This document shows positions 24,658 to 33,908 of a DNA stretch of 52,997 nucleotides, in pieces. Below the pieces are notes generated by a model that made no database searches, was not told the origin of the DNA, and saw only the letters and a list, made by a program, of their open reading frames with translations. Position numbers and translations under genes: made by a program. Within the stretch, counting starts at the first letter, position 1. Every line of letters begins with the position of its first letter. The DNA is from Balneolaceae bacterium (GTDB lineage Bacteria > Bacteroidota > Rhodothermia > Balneolales > Balneolaceae): contig JAFIFB010000101.1 in NCBI GenBank assembly GCA_020832285.1, positions 1-52,997 on the forward strand, given 5' to 3'.

Positions 24658-26076
24658 TTAAAGTGATGCAGGTAATTCTTCTTCAATCGGCATTTCATAC
24701 TCAATATCGTCGGGCATAGAAATTTTGAATTCGATATAAACTTCATCCCGGATTTCATCGATCCATTTGGCCATTCTTTCCTGTCGTTTTTGGTTGAGTG
24801 CTATCTCACGTATCCGATCATAATCATCTTTCAGGTTAGCACGATGTTCGGGGATGTGTCTGTCGAGACGTACAATTCGGTAAGCGCGGCGATCGCTGCT
24901 GCGACCTCTCGGGGTGTATGAACGAGGTTCGGAAATTTGACCTTCTTCATCCAGTAAAAGTACAATTCTGTAGAGAGCGGGATCCAGGTTGCTCATCTGC
25001 ATCATTCGTTCACCGGTTTGAGGGTTTACAATCCGGCCGCCGGTCATTCTTGTTTCTTCATCATCGGAGTGACGTCGTGCCATATCTGCAAAACTTTTTC
25101 CGTGGTTCATCACACTGTCGCGAATGGCTTCCAGTTTATCAATAGCGGCCTGCTCATCAATCTGTCCCTGATCGATGCGGATAAGTATGTGATTGGTTTC
25201 AATACTGTCTCCCGAACGCCGGTTCAGGCGAATCACGTGGTAACCAAACTCAGTACGGACCACTTCACTGATGCCACCCGGTTCAAGTGCTGATGCAGCA
25301 GCTGAATAGTTAGAGACAAGGTCATCCAGAGGCATCATGGGAATCAATCCGCCCCGCTGTGAGGTCGCATCGTCACTGTAAAGGCGTGCCATCTCTTCAA
25401 AATCTTTTCCGTATGTGGTAATGGAATCCCGCAGAGCCTGTGCTTTTGCGAATGCTTCTTCCCGGGCGTCTTCAAGCGGATCGGGAATTACCACAATTTG
25501 AGATACAGTAACCTGTTCCGGTATCACCGGGCGGGAATCTTCTGGTATCTGATTGAAAAATTCTTCCACTTCAGGCCTTGTGATAGAAATTTTCGACATT
25601 TTTTGTTGCTGCACCATTTGTGCAACCAATTGTTCGCGAAATTGTTCTCTGAAATCAGCCCTGATTTGTATAAGGCTCTGTCCGAACGCCTCTTCCAAAG
25701 CCTGTTCGCTCCCGGCCTGCCGGATTAATTGATTTATTCGTTCATCCATCTGGCGGCTTACCATATCATCACTCACAACTACGGAGTCAATCTCAGCTTT
25801 TTCGAGGAGTACGTAGTTATCCACCATGCTCTGCAGGGCACTATACCAAAGGTCCTCAGAGAAAGTGAGATCGGATCCTTCAATTTCAGCCTGACGGAGA
25901 AAATTGGCTACCTCATTGTCAACATCAGATTTCAGTACAATCCGGTCGTTTACAATGGCAACAATTCTGTCGGAAACCTGCCCTGTGCTGCTACTACTGC
26001 TTTGAGCCATCATTACAGATGAGTAGGATAGAAATATTAAAGTGGATAAAAATAGTTTGGAAAAGAATTTCATCAA
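24658..26076 (-). CDS. SurA-like periplasmic peptidyl-prolyl isomerase
   Basis: This 472-residue periplasmic chaperone has a signal peptide ([20 protein letters not shown], then V-M-M-A-Q). A SurA N-terminal helical domain spans about 30-185. Two parvulin (PpiC) domains follow, at about 190-285 and 290-390. Each has the parvulin signature: [11 protein letters not shown] with EFGYHVIRL in the first, [12 protein letters not shown] in the second. The second domain looks shortened at its end. SurA-type proteins carry outer-membrane beta-barrel precursors. This is the third of three tandem foldase genes. It follows the lipoprotein foldase by 18 bases and precedes moxR by 8. Confidence 0.9.
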   Translation of the reverse strand: MMKFFSKLFLSTLIFLSYSSVMMAQSSSSSTGQVSDRIVAIVNDRIVLKSDVDNEVANFLRQAEIEGSDLTFSEDLWYSALQSMVDNYVLLEKAEIDSVVVSDDMVSRQMDERINQLIRQAGSEQALEEAFGQSLIQIRADFREQFREQLVAQMVQQQKMSKISITRPEVEEFFNQIPEDSRPVIPEQVTVSQIVVIPDPLEDAREEAFAKAQALRDSITTYGKDFEEMARLYSDDATSQRGGLIPMMPLDDLVSNYSAAASALEPGGISEVVRTEFGYHVIRLNRRSGDSIETNHILIRIDQGQIDEQAAIDKLEAIRDSVMNHGKSFADMARRHSDDEETRMTGGRIVNPQTGERMMQMSNLDPALYRIVLLLDEEGQISEPRSYTPRGRSSDRRAYRIVRLDRHIPEHRANLKDDYDRIREIALNQKRQERMAKWIDEIRDEVYIEFKISMPDDIEYEMPIEEELPASL

Positions 26077-26094
26077 GCCGTATTAGGTTTGTTT

Positions 26095-26976
26095 TTATTG
26101 ATCAGTAAGAAAATCTTCGATCTCACTAACGTTCGATAATTGAATTTCATTATTTGATTCTGCCTGAAGATAAAGATTTCGTAAATAAGCATTTGTAATT
26201 CTTCGGGCCTTTTCAAGTTTTAACCACTCGGTGATTTGAGGGATCAGCCAATCAAGGCCGGGATTCTCACCTTCGGTTTTTATATCAATCAGTTGAGCAA
26301 AATGATACTGGCCTCTGAAAAAATATATCGATGATCGCTCGCTGGGCCCCATGTTTTTTAACTGGTCATGAAGGGGAGGAATATCAGCCAGCGCCATTGA
26401 AATGGGGTAATACTGTGTTGATTTTCTAAGCTGATATTCAGGATCTACACTGTACTCTTCCACAATTTCTTCCCAGTCTCGCCCACTGGCAAGATCACGA
26501 TTTGCATTTTCCGCTTCTGTTCGTGTTTGTGTGGTTAAATACCGAAAACGGATGTAATTTTCATCAAAAGTAAATTGGTCTCTGTAGGTTTGATAATATT
26601 CTTGCGCTTCTTGTCGGGTTATTTCAATTTCATCAGCATGCTCCTTAAGAACATAATCTTTTAGCATGTTTTGCAAGAGCTGCTCCTGGTAACGGTTCAT
26701 TTTTTCCTGAAAATCGGAGGTTTGGTCTATTCCGATTTGCCGGGCGTGATCAACTGCAATCTGTTTTTCAACCCATTGGTTTGCAAAAGAATAAACTGCA
26801 CTGAGTGTATCCTGATTTAATACAAAAGCAGGTATTTCATTCATTGCCTGACCCAGTGTTAGCTGTTTTCCAGCTGCTACAGCAATTACTTCATGATCAG
26901 AACTTCGGTCCGGTCCTGTACAAGAGTGCAAAAGAAAGGCGGGGAAAATGATAAATAAGAGAAATAGTCTGCTCAT
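26095..26976 (-). CDS. Lipoprotein of the SurA/PpiC foldase group
   Basis: This 293-residue lipoprotein has the lipobox L-H-S-C and a SurA_N-like helical region (about 45-130, ALNQDTLSAVYSFANQWVEK-like text). The C-terminal region has a vestigial parvulin fold (YSVDPEYQLRKSTQYYP) but lacks a clear isomerase active site. It is probably a chaperone without isomerase activity, tethered to the membrane, analogous to a PrsA or PpiD accessory. The ATG overlaps the stop of the upstream foldase gene by 4 bases (ATGA), so it is translationally coupled. The next foldase gene starts 18 bases after its stop. Confidence 0.75.
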   Translation of the reverse strand: MSRLFLLFIIFPAFLLHSCTGPDRSSDHEVIAVAAGKQLTLGQAMNEIPAFVLNQDTLSAVYSFANQWVEKQIAVDHARQIGIDQTSDFQEKMNRYQEQLLQNMLKDYVLKEHADEIEITRQEAQEYYQTYRDQFTFDENYIRFRYLTTQTRTEAENANRDLASGRDWEEIVEEYSVDPEYQLRKSTQYYPISMALADIPPLHDQLKNMGPSERSSIYFFRGQYHFAQLIDIKTEGENPGLDWLIPQITEWLKLEKARRITNAYLRNLYLQAESNNEIQLSNVSEIEDFLTDQ

Positions 26977-28922
26977 TCTATAAAAGTAATGTTTTCCGGA
27001 TAGGTTTTTACGGGGTATTTTTCTTTTAAATAGTTTATAAACTTTTTTTCACGCAAAGGAAGATAATCACTGAACACTCTGTTGAATGCATCTTCAAATG
27101 TCATGAATCGTGGTTCAGAAATATGTTTCAAAAAATATGCGTTGTGGACAGAACCGTGCTTTATAACGTCAGAAAACTCCCCTTCGTTTAATTCGGAGAG
27201 AAGTTCAAACTGGCTGGAATTCAGGTTTGATGTGGAGTCTGCTGTTATAGTAACATTTTCAAAATATCCTTCAATCTGGCCGGGTTGAAGCTCTCCAGTC
27301 CGGATTAGCTCTTGAAGTTCAGCAGCCGTCGAATCAGACACCGTGCGGATACTGTAGTAATGGTAGTGTTGATCCAACTGGTACTCATCACGATTCTGCT
27401 GGAAGTAATTGTATAGTTCATCCCTGTCTGCAGTTTCATAATTCCAAATATTCTGCTCACTGACCCTGAAAACCACAAGACCATCTAAATAATTCTGCAC
27501 TTCCTGCTCAAATTGAGGAAACAGCTCTTTTGTAACCCCAATGATTTCAGTTTTGATAATCTTATCGGTAAAATCATCCAGAATAGTTTCCTGATCGGAT
27601 AAGAATGATGAAATAATACCTTGTTCAAGCAAATAGTCGAGAAAGTAGCCGATCGTATGTGTTCTGTTCTTAAAGTTAATGAGGGGGAGGCCTGTCAGTT
27701 CATCCAACGAAGCAAATCGTTCGGCAGATTCAGAATGAGAGTTTTTTAGTATTTTGTGCAATTTATCAAGATGATCGCGATGAAGCTGGAAGCCATGTTT
27801 TTCTTTCATCTGCCTGTGAACATGATCCCGGCCTGGAGTGAGACGCTGAAGCTGCTCTAATTCCGCGATGATCTGCTCACGGTACTTTTCTTCAGAAGGA
27901 AATGTACGAACCGAATCCACACGAACAATGTGATATCCGTAACTCATTTCAATCGGTTCGGAAAAAGGTTCGTCGCGGGATAGCTTCATGGCTGCATCCA
28001 CAAAATCTTCCGGGTACTTCATTGCATAACCAACCCAGCCGATCTGTCCGCTGCGATTGCGGGTTGAGTGATCATCGGTGTGGTTCTGGACCATATTATT
28101 CCAGTCGGCACCTGCTGTGAGGGAGTCGTAAACCTGAAGTGCGACTTCACCGGGGTCATGGCCTTCTAGTTTCTGGAAAAAAATATGTCTAAGCTGCCTG
28201 TCTGAGGTACGAGGTCTTTTTTCTTGCAGATAAATAATATGATAACCAAATTGTGTGCGTACAGGTAGAGAAACTTCACCGGTATCCAGTGCAAACAGAA
28301 CATCTTCAAACGGCTCTACAGTCCGTCCCGCTGTGATCCACGGCAAATCACCTCCTAAAAGCTGACCGTTTCGCTCCGATGAATAGGTTTGATTAACCTG
28401 TTCGGTAGTAATACCTTCGAGCAGTTTTTCACGGGCTTCAAGTAATTGGTTGTAAACAAGGAGTGTATCTTCCGGGGAAGCAGTTTCAGGCAGTTCTCTG
28501 AGAATATGAAAAGCTTTTAATTCGATTTGATATCGTTCTGAATAGGTCTCAATAATCGATTCTTTAATTTCGTTTTCAAGCCAGTATCGATAGGCGCTTT
28601 CACGGCCAAATTCCTCAAACTCACGGAGTATTTCCGGATCTTCAAAGAGTCCGTTTTCCTTTGCATATCGTAGTTTCAGACGGTATTCCACGAAATTGGG
28701 CAAAAATTTGCGAAGCTCACCGAGATCAGTTTCGTCTGCTTCATGGTTGTTTCTGTAGATATTAAGCAGTTCACCAAGAGTCAGGTCATTTTCGTCAATC
28801 GTTGCAATAACTGCATCGGGGTTCAGATTACCGGAGCTCTGGCCATAATGAGTATCTGCATATAGAATCACCGACAGAATGATGAAAATTATTTTAAAAC
28901 GATATTTTATGAATATCAACAA
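26973..28922 (-). CDS. Large exported parvulin-type peptidyl-prolyl isomerase
   Basis: This 649-residue protein has a weak signal peptide or anchor at residues 7-27 (IIFIILSVILYADTHYG). SurA/PpiD-like helices (about 35-130) are followed by two parvulin domains (about 135-230 and 235-340). FGYHIIYLQ and SYGYHIVRVDS mark the ends of the domains. The long C-terminal region (340-649) is helical and acidic, with another PpiC-like segment near 500-600 (YYSIRTVSDSTAAELQELI). It is probably a folding factor for outer-membrane proteins. It is the first gene of the unit foldase x3 - moxR - VWA. Confidence 0.85.
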   Translation of the reverse strand: MLIFIKYRFKIIFIILSVILYADTHYGQSSGNLNPDAVIATIDENDLTLGELLNIYRNNHEADETDLGELRKFLPNFVEYRLKLRYAKENGLFEDPEILREFEEFGRESAYRYWLENEIKESIIETYSERYQIELKAFHILRELPETASPEDTLLVYNQLLEAREKLLEGITTEQVNQTYSSERNGQLLGGDLPWITAGRTVEPFEDVLFALDTGEVSLPVRTQFGYHIIYLQEKRPRTSDRQLRHIFFQKLEGHDPGEVALQVYDSLTAGADWNNMVQNHTDDHSTRNRSGQIGWVGYAMKYPEDFVDAAMKLSRDEPFSEPIEMSYGYHIVRVDSVRTFPSEEKYREQIIAELEQLQRLTPGRDHVHRQMKEKHGFQLHRDHLDKLHKILKNSHSESAERFASLDELTGLPLINFKNRTHTIGYFLDYLLEQGIISSFLSDQETILDDFTDKIIKTEIIGVTKELFPQFEQEVQNYLDGLVVFRVSEQNIWNYETADRDELYNYFQQNRDEYQLDQHYHYYSIRTVSDSTAAELQELIRTGELQPGQIEGYFENVTITADSTSNLNSSQFELLSELNEGEFSDVIKHGSVHNAYFLKHISEPRFMTFEDAFNRVFSDYLPLREKKFINYLKEKYPVKTYPENITFIE

Positions 28923-28934
28923 GTTGTTTTAATT

Positions 28935-29100
28935 AAGATTAGTATCATGTCAATGATAAAACATCGGTTAAAACCCGTGCCAAAGGCATCCCGCTGGGGC
29001 AAAGTTTCCTTTCTGTATTTCTCATTTTTTTCATAATTGGAATATTTTAAATAAAAAAACTTTGCGGGTTTCTTACGAAACTTCAGACTTGATACGAGAT
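28935..29100. repeat. Mosaic repeat sharing the flanks of the 67/77-bp families
   Basis: The left end TTAGTATCATGTCAATG and right end TTACGAAACTTCAGACTTGA match the flanks of the 77-bp element near 11228 and 11335 and those of the 67-bp element. The core is different. It holds GCCAAAGGCATCCCG (also at 2439) and complementary arms GCAAAGTTT and AAACTTTGC. It lies between the foldase operon and the nucleoside transporter, just after the transporter stop. Confidence 0.5.
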
Positions 29101-30431
29101 TAGTAGAGCATTCCGGCAATGGTTGCTGTCATTAAATTTGCAAGAGATCCCGCAAGAACGGCAAGCAACCCGAAGCTGGCCAGTTCCGATTTGCGGCTTG
29201 GAGCCAGCCCGCCTATACCGCCGATCTGTATGGCGATGGACGAGAAATTGGCAAAACCGCAAAGAGCAAATGTAGCCATTGTGATGGTTTTGGATGTAAG
29301 AATTCCTTCCTGAACCATATCGGCCATCTGCAGATATGCAACAAACTCATTCAAAACCACTTTCGTGCCCAAAAGCGAACCCATGTTGACGGCATCCTGC
29401 CAGGGCACACCTATTATAAATGCAATAGGTGCTATGAGCCAGCCCAAAAGAGATTCTATGGTCAGTTCAAATTCCGGGAATGCAGCGTTCAGGCCGGTGA
29501 TTTCTCCGATTTCATATAAAAAATAATTACCCATTGCCAGCAGCGCAATAAACGCAAGCAGCATGGCACCTACATTGGCAGCGAGTTTCAGGCCGACACC
29601 GGCTCCGGTTGCCGCCGCATCTATTCCGTTGGCATCGGTTTTCACTACACTCATTTTTACATCACCTTTGGTAACCGGCTCAGAGGTTTCCGGGAAAATA
29701 ATTTTGGCAATAACCAGGGCTGCAGGTGCGGCCATCAGGCTTGCTCCCAGAAGCTGTTCGGCAAACATCAGCCTGCCCACATCCAGCGGTACTTCATTTG
29801 CAATAGCGTAGGAGTTGCCAAGCATTTGCACGTAAGCTGCCATCACACCTCCCGCAATCGTAGCCATTCCTCCGGTCATAATGGTTAGGATCTCTGATTT
29901 GGTCATTTTTTCTATGTAAGGTTTTATGACCAGCGGCGATTCAGTTTGTCCCACAAAAATATTAGCCACAACCGAAAGTGACTCCGCCCCGGATGTTCCC
30001 ATAATTTTCTGCATCCCTCTCGACATAACACTTACCACCTTCTGTAAAATACCGTAGTGGTAAAAAATAGCTGTCAGGGAGGCAAAGAAAACAATTGTCG
30101 GCAATACCTGAAATGCAAAAAAGTGTCCCATACTGTCTTCCATTCCGGGACTTCTGGCCAAATCACCGAAAATGAATTCGGCACCAGCTGTTGTAAAATC
30201 GAGAACGACTACGAAAAAGCTCGATACCCAGCTAAAAAACGCTTTTGGCCAGCCGAGAGGTGACCAATAGCCGGCCATAACGGCACCTTTCAAAATAAAA
30301 ATGGCGAGAATAAACTGTATACCAAGTCCGGTGCCCACAAGCTTCCAGTTGACGGCCTTTCTGTTATTGCTAAATGCCAGGGCAATGCCCACAATCGCAG
30401 CCATTCCGATAATGCCTCTGATAATTTCCAT
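29100..30431 (-). CDS. Concentrative nucleoside transporter (CNT/NupC family)
   Basis: This 443-residue inner-membrane protein is a cation-coupled nucleoside importer. About ten hydrophobic segments match the family order: N-terminal Nucleos_tra2_N, a Gate motif and C-terminal Nucleos_tra2_C. Conserved signatures are GQTESPLVIKPYIEKMTKSE near residue 165, GGMATIAGG near 190, and GFANFSSIAIQIGGIGGLAP near 395. It immediately follows thymidine kinase: the tdk stop TAA is directly followed by this ATG with no gap. Import and phosphorylation of nucleosides are thus encoded together. Specificity, perhaps thymidine/uridine, is inferred from that neighbour. Confidence 0.93.
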   Translation of the reverse strand: MEIIRGIIGMAAIVGIALAFSNNRKAVNWKLVGTGLGIQFILAIFILKGAVMAGYWSPLGWPKAFFSWVSSFFVVVLDFTTAGAEFIFGDLARSPGMEDSMGHFFAFQVLPTIVFFASLTAIFYHYGILQKVVSVMSRGMQKIMGTSGAESLSVVANIFVGQTESPLVIKPYIEKMTKSEILTIMTGGMATIAGGVMAAYVQMLGNSYAIANEVPLDVGRLMFAEQLLGASLMAAPAALVIAKIIFPETSEPVTKGDVKMSVVKTDANGIDAAATGAGVGLKLAANVGAMLLAFIALLAMGNYFLYEIGEITGLNAAFPEFELTIESLLGWLIAPIAFIIGVPWQDAVNMGSLLGTKVVLNEFVAYLQMADMVQEGILTSKTITMATFALCGFANFSSIAIQIGGIGGLAPSRKSELASFGLLAVLAGSLANLMTATIAGMLY

Positions 30432-31073
30432 TTAGTCGTCTTGTTTGGTATGGGATTGTGGATTCAGTTTCTGAATGGGAGGGAGAGGCTTGCCCCGTTT
30501 GATGTCAACAGGAGGGCGGAAGCAGTGGCGGGCACGGGGTTCATAAGAATCTTTTTCTCCAACGAGAACTTTTTCATCATTTTCAACAATTCGCTGGGAG
30601 AAGTTGGCCATCATTCCACTTTCGGCACAGACGGCGTGGAGTTTGGTAACATATTCGGCAATTGCTAAAAGCTGGGGCATAGGTTCAAATGGTTTACCGA
30701 GATAGTCCATGTCCAGTCCGGCGATAATCACTCTTTTGCCGTCATTGGCAAGAGTATTGACGACTTCCACAATTCGGTCATCAAAAAACTGAGCCTCATC
30801 AATGCATACTACTTTGGCAGATGATGTTAACAATATAATCTGGTCGGCAGTATTCACCGTTATTCCCGGAAGGGAACTTTCATCGTGTGAAACCACTTCT
30901 GTTTCACTGTAGCGTTTATCAAAGGCCGGTTTTACAATCACCACTTTTTGCCCGGCAATGTAAGCGCGTCTCGCTCTGCGAATCAATTCTTCCGTTTTTC
31001 CACTGAACATGCCCCCGCACACAACTTCAATCCAACCGGCCTGGTTGGCTAAAAAAGAAGGTTCGTTAATCAT
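30432..31073 (-). CDS. tdk: Thymidine kinase
   Basis: This 213-residue cytosolic enzyme phosphorylates thymidine with ATP for the dTMP salvage route. P-loop GGMFSGKT (20-27), VIVKPAFDKRY, VCIDEAQFFDD (90-99) and the lasso region are intact. The structural zinc site is not. TK1-type enzymes have two CxxC pairs, but here only one cysteine of each pair remains: C149-A-E-S152 and A181-R-H-C184. The core fold should survive, but zinc binding may be altered or replaced by the nearby histidine. It is the first gene of a salvage operon with the nucleoside transporter. Upstream is a 400-base gap with no regulator. Confidence 0.93.
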   Translation of the reverse strand: MINEPSFLANQAGWIEVVCGGMFSGKTEELIRRARRAYIAGQKVVIVKPAFDKRYSETEVVSHDESSLPGITVNTADQIILLTSSAKVVCIDEAQFFDDRIVEVVNTLANDGKRVIIAGLDMDYLGKPFEPMPQLLAIAEYVTKLHAVCAESGMMANFSQRIVENDEKVLVGEKDSYEPRARHCFRPPVDIKRGKPLPPIQKLNPQSHTKQDD

Positions 31074-31471
31074 ATAATTGATCGGATTTTCAAAATCTTT
31101 TTAAGCAGGGAATATATCCTGTGTTCGTGAAAACAAAAAGGAAAGATTCTTCAGTAATCTGTCTGCCCGGCATTTATTACCAGGAAGCCTGGTTGTGGCC
31201 AATCCTGTGCGGCCGGGTGAAATGGTGGTTCAGATTTACAATATGAACGATGAGATAACAATTTCCGGACAAAGCTGACGGAATAATTCAATGTTTGGGA
31301 TATACTTACTTAAAAACTTACAAGCATATACAGAAGGAAAAAAAGTTTAAGGTTAATATATACTACACTTAAAATTAAGTTTTAAATCACCAATAGGCTT
31401 AAATCGAATTTATTTTGATCTATTTGGATATTAATGTCGTATATAGTGTATAATATTAATATTAAAATTAT
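31074..31471. other. Intergenic region, possible orphan C-terminal fragment
   Basis: Between the divergent tdk and lipoprotein genes. On the plus strand, 31105-31278 is open and translates to a protein-like stretch ending ANPVRPGEMVVQIYNM and a stop. Its style recalls the end of a secreted-protein tail, but no ATG precedes it. The AT-rich rest (31290-31471) should carry the lipoprotein promoter. Confidence 0.35.
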
Positions 31472-32014
31472 ATGATGATAAAAATTAACAGTATATCAAT
31501 AATAGTCTTGTTAGTCGTACTTATCTCTTGTTCGGACGATTCAACAGGGCCAGAAGCTAACGATTTGGGAGAAGCCTCATTTGTAATATCAGGAGCAGTT
31601 GAGGGCCAAAAAGAAGGATTTGCAAATTTCAGGGCATTCGAAATGTCGGGAGTTCACACATGGGATATTTTAATTATTGATGCACAGCCCAGGTCTTTCG
31701 AGATAAGTATCAGTGCATTTTCCAATGAACCGTTATCACGCCCGTCAACTGGTACTTATCAGCTTGGTTTAACTCAAGATTCTGATTATGCGGCTTCATA
31801 TAGTGAAGGTTCACTTGCACAACCCGATTCCTATACTACTACTTTCAATGAAAATACAGGAACTCTTGTGATAACCAGTTCGAGTGATGATGAAATTGAG
31901 GGGACATTCGAATTTACGGCCGTAAATATTGATGAGGAGGATACTGAACAGATTTCGATCTCCAATGGCCAGTTCCGGGCTGTTCCCCGTGTTGGTGGAA
32001 TTGCACAAGATTAA
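31472..32014 (+). CDS. Small lipoprotein, function unknown
   Basis: This 180-residue protein has a lipobox L-I-S-C at residues 17-20, then a serine/aspartate-rich linker (SDDSTGPEAND). The beta-rich domain has regularly spaced strands (DEIEGTFEFTAVNIDEED and SNEPLSRPSTGTYQLGL). The pattern resembles the DUF-type beta-sandwich lipoproteins common in Bacteroidota-like genomes; I cannot name the family. The ATG follows a second possible ATG (ATGATG) and lies in AT-rich sequence without a Shine-Dalgarno site. It is a single gene with a strong hairpin after its stop. Confidence 0.65.
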   Translation: MMIKINSISIIVLLVVLISCSDDSTGPEANDLGEASFVISGAVEGQKEGFANFRAFEMSGVHTWDILIIDAQPRSFEISISAFSNEPLSRPSTGTYQLGLTQDSDYAASYSEGSLAQPDSYTTTFNENTGTLVITSSSDDEIEGTFEFTAVNIDEEDTEQISISNGQFRAVPRVGGIAQD

Positions 32015-32017
32015 TTC

Positions 32018-32053
32018 ATTTGATCCCGCAGATGTAAAACTGCGGGATCAAAT
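32018..32053. terminator. 14-bp perfect hairpin between convergent genes
   Basis: ATTTGATCCCGCAG pairs exactly with CTGCGGGATCAAAT around the loop ATGTAAAA. There is no U-tract after it on either strand, so it may be a factor-assisted or structure-only terminator, or a 3' mRNA stabiliser for both convergent genes. Confidence 0.55.
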
Positions 32054-32079
32054 CTGCATACCGGGTAAACTGATGTTTC

Positions 32080-33537
32080 TTAAACTTCAAACCCTTCTCT
32101 GTAGGTGCGTCCGACAAATTGGTTCGCCTCCTCGAGATTGGTAATTTCCATCTTTTCACCGTCCCAAAGCAACTTCTTACGGCCATAAAATTCCATCTGT
32201 CCCTGGCTGTTTTCGCGCCGAAGCATATAGGAGCGGATTGCAAGGTTGCCCATTAGCACGGCTTCAGTCATCGGACCGGCATAATCGAAAGAGGATGTTA
32301 AAGCCCGGTGTTCAGGGCTGCCATATCCGGCTTTGCACGCATCAATCCACTTTCTGTGATGGCCGTATTCAGGTTCATCGAAATCTTCAGATTCCGGACC
32401 AAACTCAGTGGTTCCGTCGTTCAGGTAAAGCTTAGGCATTAGCGGGGAACTGTCGTTAATGTTGGTGGTGATTACGCCGTTTTCTCCGATGATAATGACA
32501 CCATTGGCACTGTTCGGTCCGCCCATGTCGTGATCAGCCGGAATCACATCGGGGCGGGGCGGGCGAATACCGCCATCACTCCAGGTCATCTGAATGGGGG
32601 AGTTTGTCTTATCTGTAGCCTCAAAATGGAGTGTGATAAACGAGGATGCCGGTGCACCTTCCGGATGATATTCGGGTGTCCACATCTGTGTAAAAATGGT
32701 TCCAACGCTGCATTCGGCATCCGTCGGGTGACCCAGGTTCAGCACTCGGTATGGAATATCTATCAGGTGACAGCCAACATCACCCAGTGCTCCTGTACCA
32801 AAATCCCACCAGCCTCTCCAGTTGAACGGATGAAGTTCCGGTGTGTATGGGCGATGATCGGCTGGGCCCAGCCACAAGTCCCAGTGCAGATCATCAGGCT
32901 GCTGACTCTCGTCCGGTTCAGGCATCGGAAAGCCCTGGGGCCAAACAGGGCGGTTGGTCCAGACATTTACCTCAGAAATTGTTCCGAGTACTCCGGAATC
33001 GATCCAGTTGTGAACCATACCCAGGTATTCATTGGAAGCACCCTGATTACCCATTTGTGTTACGATTTGATTCTCCTCAGCCATCTCTGTCAGTAACCGG
33101 GATTCTCGAATATTGTGTGAGAGCGGTTTTTGCACATACACATGAATGCCTCTATCCATGGCCATTTTTGCAGGCTGGGCGTGAGTATGATCCGGCGTGG
33201 AAATAGTTATTGCATCCAGGTCGGTTTCCTGATCGAGCATCTCCCTGAAATCATGGTAACGATTTGCATTGGGGAACTCTTCAACAGCTCTGGAGGCTGA
33301 ACCTGAAAATTGAACATCACAAAGTGCGACCACACGTTCACGGCCATTTACTGAAGCATTGGAAATATCACTTGTACCTTTTCCTCCTGCACCAATAGCC
33401 GCTAAGTTTAATTGATCACTCGGTGCGGTATAACCTGCTCCGCCCAGCACATGCCTTGGTACAAAAAAGAAAGATGAAATAGCAGCACTTTTTTTGAGAA
33501 AATCTTTACGAGAAATAGAATAATCTTTTTTTTCCAT
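32080..33537 (-). CDS. Gfo/Idh/MocA-family oxidoreductase with Tat-like leader
   Basis: This 485-residue protein is probably an NAD(P)-dependent sugar or inositol dehydrogenase exported in folded form. The leader holds SRKDFLKKSAAISSFFF, a Tat-like motif with R-K instead of R-R, followed by a hydrophobic stretch (about 18-35). The Rossmann fold has GAGGKGT near 47-53. The family signature EKP is changed to V-Q-K-P-L-S-H, as in the exported group of Gfo/Idh/MocA proteins. The GFO_IDH_MocA_C domain spans about 180-440, with HPFNWRGWWDFGTGALGDVG near 245. The substrate is unknown. It is monocistronic and convergent with the lipoprotein gene. Confidence 0.88.
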   Translation of the reverse strand: MEKKDYSISRKDFLKKSAAISSFFFVPRHVLGGAGYTAPSDQLNLAAIGAGGKGTSDISNASVNGRERVVALCDVQFSGSASRAVEEFPNANRYHDFREMLDQETDLDAITISTPDHTHAQPAKMAMDRGIHVYVQKPLSHNIRESRLLTEMAEENQIVTQMGNQGASNEYLGMVHNWIDSGVLGTISEVNVWTNRPVWPQGFPMPEPDESQQPDDLHWDLWLGPADHRPYTPELHPFNWRGWWDFGTGALGDVGCHLIDIPYRVLNLGHPTDAECSVGTIFTQMWTPEYHPEGAPASSFITLHFEATDKTNSPIQMTWSDGGIRPPRPDVIPADHDMGGPNSANGVIIIGENGVITTNINDSSPLMPKLYLNDGTTEFGPESEDFDEPEYGHHRKWIDACKAGYGSPEHRALTSSFDYAGPMTEAVLMGNLAIRSYMLRRENSQGQMEFYGRKKLLWDGEKMEITNLEEANQFVGRTYREGFEV

Positions 33538-33908
33538 GATGAGAAGTTATTGTGAGTTAGTTGGTGGAATACATAGTTCGAGGGGGAAGATCAGAAAATT
33601 TTCCCGTTCAATATTCAGCATTTTAAAGGATGATGTCAAAAAAGATGGTCGTATTTTGGGATAACTGCTGTATTATGTTTGGAAGATGCTGAAATGCTGA
33701 ACATTCACTACGTGTTGATTAATACACAACTTTTTTATGATTCCCGTTGCATTAGATGGCTATGAGTTGAATATTTTAATGACTGAGATTTATCTGATTT
33801 GGAAATCCAGATATCCCTTTCGTTGTATGGTATTCACCAGAAAGAATTCATTCAGATGAAACGAGCCATGATTCCTGAAACAGAAACAAAAACTTCACCC
33901 TTCTCATC
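33538..33908. other. Intergenic region between divergent genes
   Basis: This 370-base spacer upstream of both the oxidoreductase and thiolase genes presumably contains their promoters. I recognise no motif, repeat or RNA in it. Confidence 0.4.

Noticed and set aside
32530-33096. 188-codon plus-strand open frame
   Set aside because: Antisense to the oxidoreductase gene, whose motifs are complete. It is a shadow frame.
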